This document shows, piece by piece, positions 47,570 to 54,142 of a DNA stretch of 64,000 nt. Origin of the DNA: Phenylobacterium sp. (GTDB lineage: Bacteria; Pseudomonadota; Alphaproteobacteria; Caulobacterales; Caulobacteraceae). Position 1 is the stretch's first letter. Every line of letters starts with the position of its first letter. The position numbers were made by a program, and so were the translations under genes. The stretch spans positions 52,708 to 116,707 of the forward strand of contig NZ_WGNY01000023.1 in NCBI RefSeq assembly GCF_016124325.1. Reading direction: 5' to 3'. The notes beneath the pieces are model-generated. The model was not told where the DNA came from, did no database searches, and saw only the letters and a list, made by a program, of their open reading frames with translations.

Positions 47570-48726
47570 GCGCCGAGCCCGCCCCGCCGGCCGGCGGCCT
47601 GCGCCTGTTCACGGGCGAGCCGCAGCACGAGGCGTTCTGCCGCCTCAAGGACCTGCTGCCGAGCGTGCGCATGGCGCGCTCGCAGGCGCCGCACCCGTTC
47701 CCTGAAGGTCCGCGGATCGACCTGCCCGCGACCTTCGAGTTCGACGGCGCCACGCGCTCGGTCGAGGACGCTCTGGCCGGGACCGACACCGCCGCCCTGC
47801 TCGTGCTCAAGGACGGCGTGGTCCGCTTCGAGCGCTACGCCCTGACCGGCGGCCGCGACGTGCAATGGATCTCGTGGTCGGTGGCCAAGAGCTTCGTCTC
47901 GACCCTGGTGGGGATCGCCGTGGACGAAGGCCTGATCGGCGGGATCGACCAGCCGATCAGCGACTATGTGCCGGTGGAGGCCGGGTCGGCCTACGACGGC
48001 GTCAGCATCCGCCACGTGCTGCAGATGTCCTCCGGCGCGCGCTGGAACGAGGACTACAACGACCCGGGCTCGGACGTGCACCGCCTCGCCGCGGCCATGA
48101 CAGGAGCGACGACGCTCGACGCCTTCGTGGCGACCATGGCGCCGGAATCGCCCCCCGGCTCGGTCTGCCGCTACAATTCCGGCGACACCCAGGCCCTGGG
48201 CGCCCTGCTCGTGCGCGCCACCGGCCGGTCCCTCGCCGACTACATGCACGAGAAGCTCTGCGAGCCGCTGGGCTTCGAGGCCGACAGCTACTGGCTGACC
48301 GACGCCGCCGGCATGGAAATGGCCTTCGCCGGCCTGAACCTGACGGCCCGGGACTTCGCGCGCCTGGGCGAGCTCTACCGCAACGGCGGACGATGGGGCG
48401 GTCGGCGGATCGTCCCGGAGGCCTGGGTCCGCGCCTCGGTCCGCGCGGACGCGCCCCACCTGCAGCCGGGCCGGCCGATCCTCGCCGATCATCCGCTGGA
48501 CCTCGGCTACGGCTATCAGTGGTGGCTGCCGAACGGCGACCGGGGCGCGTTCAGCGCCATCGGGGTCTACAACCAGCTGGTCTTCGTCGACCCGCCCAGC
48601 GGCGCGGTGATCGTCAAGCTGTCCGCCAGCCGGACGTACGGCACGAGCATGGAAGAGCGCACCAACCGCGACCTGGAGAACGTCGCGCTGCTCCAGGCGA
48701 TCGGCGCGAGCCTCGACGACGGCTAG
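47566..48726 (+). CDS. Serine hydrolase of the class C beta-lactamase fold
   Basis: A 386-residue enzyme. The SxxK motif is SVAK (Ser105, Lys108) in WISWSVAKSF, the Tyr motif is RYNSGDTQALG (YxS), and the sequence resembles 6-aminohexanoate-dimer hydrolase/EstB-like proteins rather than drug-resistance beta-lactamases. No signal peptide is seen, so it is probably cytosolic. The gene is translationally coupled to the TetR gene. Confidence 0.88.
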   Translation: MSAEPAPPAGGLRLFTGEPQHEAFCRLKDLLPSVRMARSQAPHPFPEGPRIDLPATFEFDGATRSVEDALAGTDTAALLVLKDGVVRFERYALTGGRDVQWISWSVAKSFVSTLVGIAVDEGLIGGIDQPISDYVPVEAGSAYDGVSIRHVLQMSSGARWNEDYNDPGSDVHRLAAAMTGATTLDAFVATMAPESPPGSVCRYNSGDTQALGALLVRATGRSLADYMHEKLCEPLGFEADSYWLTDAAGMEMAFAGLNLTARDFARLGELYRNGGRWGGRRIVPEAWVRASVRADAPHLQPGRPILADHPLDLGYGYQWWLPNGDRGAFSAIGVYNQLVFVDPPSGAVIVKLSASRTYGTSMEERTNRDLENVALLQAIGASLDDG

Positions 48727-48766
48727 GCCCGGCCCGCGAGAGGCCGAACATCTCCGGACAGGAAAA

Positions 48767-48802
48767 GGGCCGGGCGATGACTGGAGAGAAGCCGCCCGGC
48801 CC
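48767..48802. repeat. 10-bp perfect inverted repeat between convergent genes
   Basis: GGGCCGGGCG (48767-48776) and CGCCCGGCCC (48793-48802), 16-nt loop, between the serine hydrolase and the CheE-like gene. It may end transcription from either side, although no T-run follows. Confidence 0.5.
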
Positions 48803-48891
48803 AGGTCTGGTACGCGAAGACCGTGCCAAAAGGGCTCAGCGGCGCGGCTTCGGGAGACCTGCGTTCAAGAGTCGGGCCACCCGGCGCGGCG

Positions 48892-49401
48892 TCAGAGCGG
48901 GGCGTCCTGGTCGAGGCCCGGCCCGCCGGCGCTGGCGTCGACGCGCCGGACCAGGCTCTTGAGGCCCTCCAGCAGGGCCACGCCCTCCGGCGAGCCGTCG
49001 GGCAGGCCCGCCATGCGCAGCAGGGTCATGGTGTCGAGGTGCGCCGCCACGGCCGCGGAGTTCCACGCCTGGCGCTCGATATAGCAGTCGGCGAGCTCGC
49101 ACAGATTGTAGGCCACCTGGCCCAGTTGGCCGAGGCCGCAGAGGCCGGCCAGGCCCGCGATCGCCGTCGCGTGGGCGTAGACGTCGGCGCGCGCTTCGGC
49201 GCCGCCGTCGACCATCGAGGCGGCCGCCACGCTCTCGCGCAGCCGCGACAGCGCCACGTCGACCTCGCCCGTGACCTGGTCGCGGATCGAATCGAGGTTC
49301 GCCTGGGCCTCGCTGACGGCGTCCGAAAGCTTGCGGCCGCCCGGCGCGGCCAGGAGCTTGCCCAGGCGGTTCGGGGGGCGCGTGTAGATGACGGCGCTCA
49401 T
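48892..49401 (-). CDS. CheE-like chemotaxis accessory protein (tentative)
   Basis: A 169-residue helical protein with no signal peptide. The N-terminus, PPNRLGKLLAAPGGRKLSDA then EAQANLDSIRDQV, resembles what I remember of CheE proteins in Caulobacterales che clusters; this is recollection, not a search. The rest is alanine/leucine-rich helix. It overlaps the upstream receiver gene by 4 nt (ATGA, 49398-49401), so the two products are probably partners. Confidence 0.5.
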   Translation of the reverse strand: MSAVIYTRPPNRLGKLLAAPGGRKLSDAVSEAQANLDSIRDQVTGEVDVALSRLRESVAAASMVDGGAEARADVYAHATAIAGLAGLCGLGQLGQVAYNLCELADCYIERQAWNSAAVAAHLDTMTLLRMAGLPDGSPEGVALLEGLKSLVRRVDASAGGPGLDQDAPL

Positions 49402-50012
49402 GACACCTTCCGCGGCTGCATCAGATTGTCGATCTCGTCCTGGCTCATGTTGGGGTCGGTCGCGACGCCGATTTCGGCGGACAGGTCGTCCGCGCGACGG
49501 CCATTGCCATCCGGAGGACCAAGATTTTGGAAACGCCGCTCGGGCCCGACGTAGGCCGTGCAGCTCACGAACGGCCGGTTGGTCTGGGCGATCCAGATGA
49601 TCCGGTCCAGCAGGACCGCCGGCGCCAGCGGCTTGGTCACCACGAAGTGCGCCCCGCAGTCACGCGCGCGGCCCACGTTCCGGCGGTTCGTGTGGGAGGT
49701 GATGACGATGACGGGGGCGAAGGCGTTGGGCTGGAGCTTCGAGCGGCGCAGCCAGTCCACGAAGTCGTAGCCGTCGGACTCCTCCGGCTGCAGCGTGGCC
49801 TCGCAGATGATCAGGTCGACCGGCGAGTCGGCGACCACCTTCTGCGCCTCCTCGAAGCTGCTGGCCCGCAGGAAGTGGTTGGCGCCGAAGCCCATCAGGA
49901 TCTGGCTCAGCACGTCCATGCCCTGCGCCGTCGGCTCGACCAGCAGGATCGTCGCCTTCTTGAGCTGGATGCGCGAGGCGAGATTGGCGAGCGTGTCCTC
50001 GGACAGGCTCAT
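49398..50012 (-). CDS. Degenerate CheY-like receiver protein with Arg-rich and FliM-like C-terminal tail
   Basis: A 204-residue protein. Residues 18-140 form a receiver, but the acidic pair is Glu26-Pro27 (LLVEP) and the phosphoacceptor Asp is Glu71 (LIICEATLQP). Thr105 (VITSH) and Lys127 (VTKPL) remain. A tail follows with YVGPERRF and NGRRADD arginine pairs and, at residues 189-198, MSQDEIDNLM, close to the CheY-binding N-terminal peptide of FliM (LSQxEIDALL). It may act without phosphorylation in the motor or chemotaxis system, perhaps responding to c-di-GMP as Cle proteins do (inference). First gene of a pair with the CheE-like gene. Confidence 0.85.
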   Translation of the reverse strand: MSLSEDTLANLASRIQLKKATILLVEPTAQGMDVLSQILMGFGANHFLRASSFEEAQKVVADSPVDLIICEATLQPEESDGYDFVDWLRRSKLQPNAFAPVIVITSHTNRRNVGRARDCGAHFVVTKPLAPAVLLDRIIWIAQTNRPFVSCTAYVGPERRFQNLGPPDGNGRRADDLSAEIGVATDPNMSQDEIDNLMQPRKVS

Positions 50013-50451
50013 CGAACCGAGGGGCTCCTTCCGACCCCGGACCGAGGCGACGCGCGGTTCAATCGTGCCTCCTGCATGCGGCGCCAGCGCCTGCGCCTTT
50101 GCGCGGCAGCAAACGATTTCAGTCCGAGGCCTGAACCATTGGTTTATTCTGGGAATTCGGTGCGCGACCCCCAGGGGCGCGGCGCGCGGCGCCGTCTGGC
50201 CACAGCCGGCCTGCAGAACATATATTACAATAATATCAATTGCTTAAGTCGGCGCTAGCCGGGGTAAACGCGCTCTTTACCATGCAGTGCGACCTGTGGC
50301 CGCAGCCGGGGACGCGCACGGCGAAGCGTCCGACGACGGGCGGCTCGGGGCTGGATCCCGGCGTGCGACGGCCGGGCGGATGCGCCGCCCACCCTTGCCT
50401 GCCCCCCGGTCAAGCGCGTCCAATCCCGGAAAAGCGCCGGGAGGACGGCCC
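50013..50451. other. 439-bp intergenic region with an AT-rich island
   Basis: No gene is seen between the receiver gene and the P450 gene. The striking part is 50219-50249, the most AT-rich stretch noticed in the window, containing ATATTA-CAA-TAATAT (50222-50236). A second inverted repeat GGTAAA-N7-TTTACC lies at 50263-50281. A further palindrome AACCA-T-TGGTT (50134-50144) sits closer to the receiver gene. These are plausible promoter or operator parts for the two divergent genes. Confidence 0.6.
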
Positions 50452-51642
50452 ATGAAGATCGACCTGCTCTCGCCCGAAAGCTTCGCCGGCGGCCAGCCTC
50501 ACGACCAGTTCGCCTGGCTCCGCCAGAACCAGCCCGTGGCCTGGCACGACGAGCCCGAGGGCAAGGGCTTCTGGGCCGTCACCCGCCACGCCGACGTCTG
50601 GGCCGTCGACCGCGACTTCCAGACCTATTCGTCCGAACCCACCATCATGATCGCCGATCCGCTCAGCGAGGCGGGCGGGTTCGGGCCCTACAAGATGATG
50701 CTGATGATGGACCCGCCCGAGCACACGGCGTTCCGCAAGCTCATCCGCTCCGAGTTCACCGAGCCGGCCGCGCGCCTTCGCGCCGAACGCATCCAGGCCC
50801 TGGCGATGCAGATCGTCGACGCGGTGGCCGGAAAGGGCGAGTGCGACTTCGTCGCCGACGTGGCCGGCGAAATGCCCTCCTACGTGATCGCCGAGCTCAT
50901 GGGCCTGCCGCTCGACGACGGGCGCGAACTCTACAAGCTCACCGAGATCATCCACACCGCGCCCGAAGCCCTGCCCCCCGGCGCCGGTGGCCAGGCGGTG
51001 ATGAAGATGTTCGAGTACGGCTCGAAGGTGATCGCCGAGAAGCGCGCCAAGCCCGGCGACGACCTGGCCTCCAAGCTGCTGGCCTGCGAGGTCGACGGCC
51101 GCAAGCTGGAGGACCCGGAGTTCCTGCTGTTCTTCCTGCTGCTGATCGACGCCGGCGGCGACACCACCCGCAACCTGCTGTCGGGCGGCCTGCTGGCGCT
51201 CATGGAGCATCCCGAACAGTACGCCTGGCTCATGGCCGACCTGGAGGGCCGCCTCCCCACCGCCCGCGAAGAGCTGCTGCGCTGGACCAGCCCGGTGATC
51301 TACATGCGCCGCACCGCCAAGCACGACGCCGACCTGGCCGGTCAGCCGATCAAGGCCGGCGACAAGGTGGTGATGTACTTCGGCTCGGCCAACCGCGACC
51401 CGGCGGCGTTCGACCGCCCCGACGTGCTGGATCTCTCGCGCGGCGAGAACGCCCACATCGCCTTCGGCACCGGCCCCCACGGCTGCCTCGGCCAGCACCT
51501 CGCCCGCATCGAGATCGACGCCATGCTGCGCGAGGTGCTCGGCCGCATGAAGGATTTCGAACTCGCCGCCCCGGTCGAATGGCTGCCGTCCAACTTCATC
51601 TCCGGCCCCAAGGCGATGCCCGTGCGGTTCAAGGCGGCCTGA
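50452..51642 (+). CDS. Cytochrome P450
   Basis: A 396-residue soluble bacterial P450. I-helix AGGDTTRN, K-helix ExxR in REELLRW, and haem-binding FGTGPHGCLGQHLARIE with Cys345 as axial ligand. The layout resembles bacterial steroid/terpene hydroxylases (CYP125/142-like), but the substrate is unknown and no ferredoxin/reductase genes adjoin. ATG 50452 follows GGGAGGAC; longer in-frame starts are less likely. Confidence 0.93.
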   Translation: MKIDLLSPESFAGGQPHDQFAWLRQNQPVAWHDEPEGKGFWAVTRHADVWAVDRDFQTYSSEPTIMIADPLSEAGGFGPYKMMLMMDPPEHTAFRKLIRSEFTEPAARLRAERIQALAMQIVDAVAGKGECDFVADVAGEMPSYVIAELMGLPLDDGRELYKLTEIIHTAPEALPPGAGGQAVMKMFEYGSKVIAEKRAKPGDDLASKLLACEVDGRKLEDPEFLLFFLLLIDAGGDTTRNLLSGGLLALMEHPEQYAWLMADLEGRLPTAREELLRWTSPVIYMRRTAKHDADLAGQPIKAGDKVVMYFGSANRDPAAFDRPDVLDLSRGENAHIAFGTGPHGCLGQHLARIEIDAMLREVLGRMKDFELAAPVEWLPSNFISGPKAMPVRFKAA

Positions 51643-51645
51643 TTT

Positions 51646-51694
51646 CCCTTCCCGCCTGCGGGAAGGGGGGACCGCCCGCCGAAGAGCGGGCGGT
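51646..51694. repeat. Two adjacent strong hairpins after the P450 gene
   Basis: CCCTTCCCGC/GCGGGAAGGG (51646-51655, 51658-51667, loop CT) and ACCGCCCGC/GCGGGCGGT (51671-51679, 51686-51694). They begin 4 nt after the P450 stop and lie before the convergent MBL gene. Further C-rich repeat sequence continues to about 51800. Confidence 0.7.
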
Positions 51695-51802
51695 GGGAAG
51701 GGCAAGCCTCGACCACCGCGTGGCCGCTTTCCCTCTCCACCCGTCGCTCTTCGCTTCGCTCGGCGACCGGTCCCCCTCTCCCGCCGAGGCTGGAGAGGAA
51801 GC

Positions 51803-52660
51803 TCACACCTCCAGCCTCCACACATCCCCGTCGGCCACGACGCATCCCGCGCAGGGCGCTGCGAAGTGGGTGCCGATGACAAGCGTCTTGGTCCCCGCCA
51901 GCGCGCCGAACACGCGTCGCCGCGTCGCCGTGGACGCGGCCTTGTCGTAGTCGACCTCGGCGGCCCATTCCGGCCGCGCCATTTGCACCGGGTGATGGGC
52001 GAAGTCGCCGGTGATCAGCGCGTCCTGCCCCTTCGAGCGGATGCGGATCGAGACGTGCCCGGGCGTGTGCCCGTGGGTCGGCTCCAGGCTTACCTCGTCG
52101 CAGACCCTGTGGCCGGCCTCCACGAGGTCGACCAGCCCTGCGTCCCACACCGGCTTCACGCTGTCGTGGAAGTACGAGGTGGAGACGTCCTTCACGCCCG
52201 CCTCCTCGTCGCGCCAGTATTCATATTCCCGCCGCCCGATCAGGTAGCGCGCCTTGGGGAAGGTCGGGATCCATTCCCCGTCGACCAGCATGGTGTTCCA
52301 GCCCACGTGGTCCACGTGCAGGTGGGTGCAGAGCACGGTGTCGATGCTGTCGCGGGCGAAGCCGGCGGCCTCCAGGTCCTTCAGGAAGGTGGTCTGCAGG
52401 TTGGACCACGGCGCCATCTCGCGGCGCTTGTCGTTGCCGATACAGGTGTCGACGATGATCCGCCGCCCGGACGCCTCCACGACCAGCGCGTGGATGCTCA
52501 TCTTCAGCTTGCCCGATTCCTCGGCGAAGTGCGGGACCAGCCACGGGATCTCGCGCACCTCCTCGTAGGTGGCCTGGGGCAGCAGGAAGCGCGTCCCGCC
52601 GGTGGTCTCCATCTCGACGATGCGGGTGACCTTCACGTCCCCGATCTGCCACGTGAGCAT
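51803..52660 (-). CDS. MBL-fold metallo-hydrolase (lactonase-like)
   Basis: A 285-residue metallo-beta-lactamase-fold enzyme. The zinc motif is THLHVDHVGWN (His113, His115, Asp117, His118), with further ligands in GHTPGHV and TGDFAHHPVQ. The arrangement resembles AttM/AiiA-type lactonases and related hydrolases. No signal peptide. Whether it opens acyl-homoserine lactones is not known. Convergent with the P450. Confidence 0.9.
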   Translation of the reverse strand: MLTWQIGDVKVTRIVEMETTGGTRFLLPQATYEEVREIPWLVPHFAEESGKLKMSIHALVVEASGRRIIVDTCIGNDKRREMAPWSNLQTTFLKDLEAAGFARDSIDTVLCTHLHVDHVGWNTMLVDGEWIPTFPKARYLIGRREYEYWRDEEAGVKDVSTSYFHDSVKPVWDAGLVDLVEAGHRVCDEVSLEPTHGHTPGHVSIRIRSKGQDALITGDFAHHPVQMARPEWAAEVDYDKAASTATRRRVFGALAGTKTLVIGTHFAAPCAGCVVADGDVWRLEV

Positions 52661-52756
52661 CCGTTCCTCCCGGTGTTTTCCCGGACCCTATCCGCCAACG
52701 GCGCGGCGGCGAAGCCGGGAGGAGTCGAACGACGTCGCGCCTGCGCAGCCGCGAGC

Positions 52757-53410
52757 CTACCGCCGCGCGGCCAGGGCCTTGGCGACGACCGGGGCCAGAC
52801 GCCCGGCGATGATCGCCGCGCCCTTGGCGTTGGGATGGATGCCGTCGGCCTGGTTCAGCGCCGGGTTCCGCGCCACCCCCGCGATCAGGTTGGGATAGAG
52901 CGTCACGCCCCGCGCCTTGGCCACGGCCGGGAAGACGGCGTTGAAGTCGCGCGCATAGCCGCCGCCGATCTCGGTGGGCGCGGCGATGCCGGCCAGGATC
53001 ACGCCGATGCCGCGGGCCTGCAGCCGCTTCACGATGGCCTCCAGATTGGCCCGCGTGCGCTTGGGGTCCTGGCCCTGCATCAGGTCGTTGGCGCCCAGGG
53101 CCACGATCGCCAGGTCGGTGTCCTTCTGGACGCTGAAGTCCACCCGCGCCAGGCCGCCCGACGTGGTGTCGCCGCTGACGCCGGCCCCGCGCACCACATT
53201 GGCCACGCCCAGCTTCTTGAGCGCCAGATGAAGCTGGTTGGGCAGCGCCGCCTGCGCCGGCAGGCCGTAGCCGGCGGTGATGGAGTCGCCCAGCATGGTC
53301 ACCACCCGGGGCCCGGCCGCCCAGGCCGGCGCGGCCGCCCAGGCCGGCGCGGCCGCGAGGGCCATCGGCCATGCCAGAAATGCACGGCGTGTATGTCTTG
53401 GCGTCGCCAT
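52757..53410 (-). CDS. Arylesterase / TesA-like SGNH hydrolase
   Basis: A 217-residue exported esterase: signal peptide with Arg-Arg (TRRAFLAWPMALAAAPAW), block I MLGDSITAGYGL with the catalytic Ser, block III GANDLMQG, block V DGIHPNAKG with Asp and His. It hydrolyses aryl and acyl-CoA-like esters in the periplasm. As in E. coli (tesA/ybbA/ybbP), it is divergent from the ABC genes, with only 15 bp between the start codons. The sequence AAPAWAAAPAWAAG shows a small duplication at the signal cleavage region. Confidence 0.92.
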   Translation of the reverse strand: MATPRHTRRAFLAWPMALAAAPAWAAAPAWAAGPRVVTMLGDSITAGYGLPAQAALPNQLHLALKKLGVANVVRGAGVSGDTTSGGLARVDFSVQKDTDLAIVALGANDLMQGQDPKRTRANLEAIVKRLQARGIGVILAGIAAPTEIGGGYARDFNAVFPAVAKARGVTLYPNLIAGVARNPALNQADGIHPNAKGAAIIAGRLAPVVAKALAARR

Positions 53411-53425
53411 GAACGTCCTATGTAA

Positions 53426-54142
53426 GTGAACGGCCAGACCGCTCAACCGCCGGGGAGCCCCTTGGACGACATACCGCCGCTGGTGATGCAGGACGTGAGC
53501 CTGACATTGCCGTCCGCCGCAGGCCCGGTGGAGATCCTGCGCAACCTCTCCCTGACCCTGGACCATGGCGAGCGCGTGGCGCTGGTCGGCCCCTCGGGCT
53601 CGGGCAAGTCGTCGCTGATCGCCGTGGCGGCGGGGCTGGAACGGCCCAGCGCCGGGCGCGTCCAGCTCTTCGGCCAGGATCTGTCGCGCATGGACGAGGA
53701 CGGCCGCGCCCGCCTGCGCCGCGGCAAGGTCAGCCTCGTGTTCCAGTCGTTCCACCTGCTGTCCAACATGACGGCCGAGGAGAACGTCGCCGCGCCGCTG
53801 GAGATCGCCGGTCGGCCGGGCGCCATCGCCGAGGCCCGCGCCTGGCTCGACCGCGTGGGCCTGTCGGCCCGCCTGCGCCACTATCCGCACCAGCTCTCGG
53901 GCGGCGAGCAACAGCGCGTGGCCCTGGCCCGCGCGCTCGCCCCCAGCCCGGCCCTGCTGTTCGCCGACGAACCCACCGGCAACCTCGATTCCGCCAACGC
54001 CCGCCACGTCGCCGACCTGCTGTTCGAACTGACCGAACAGTCGGGCGCGGCCATGCTGCTGGTCACCCACGATCCCGAGCTGGCCGCCCGCGCCCAGCGG
54101 GTCGTCACCCTGCGCGACGGCGCGCCGGTACTCACCGCGTGA
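53426..54142 (+). CDS. ABC transporter ATPase (YbbA/LolD-like)
   Basis: A 238-residue ATPase of the MacB/LolD group: Walker A GPSGSGKSS, signature LSGGEQQR, Walker B LLFADEPTGNLDS. Start codon uncertain: GTG 53426 gives the full ORF, but TTG 53462 has GGGGAG 4 nt upstream and ATG 53486 would still include the conserved start. It overlaps the permease by 4 nt and diverges from the tesA-like gene. Confidence 0.93.
   Translation: MNGQTAQPPGSPLDDIPPLVMQDVSLTLPSAAGPVEILRNLSLTLDHGERVALVGPSGSGKSSLIAVAAGLERPSAGRVQLFGQDLSRMDEDGRARLRRGKVSLVFQSFHLLSNMTAEENVAAPLEIAGRPGAIAEARAWLDRVGLSARLRHYPHQLSGGEQQRVALARALAPSPALLFADEPTGNLDSANARHVADLLFELTEQSGAAMLLVTHDPELAARAQRVVTLRDGAPVLTA

Noticed and set aside
47566..48726. 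Serine hydrolase as an antibiotic-resistance beta-lactamase
   Set aside because: It lacks a signal peptide and the sequence context of AmpC; its SVAK/YNS motifs and length fit EstB/6-aminohexanoate-dimer hydrolase-like enzymes.
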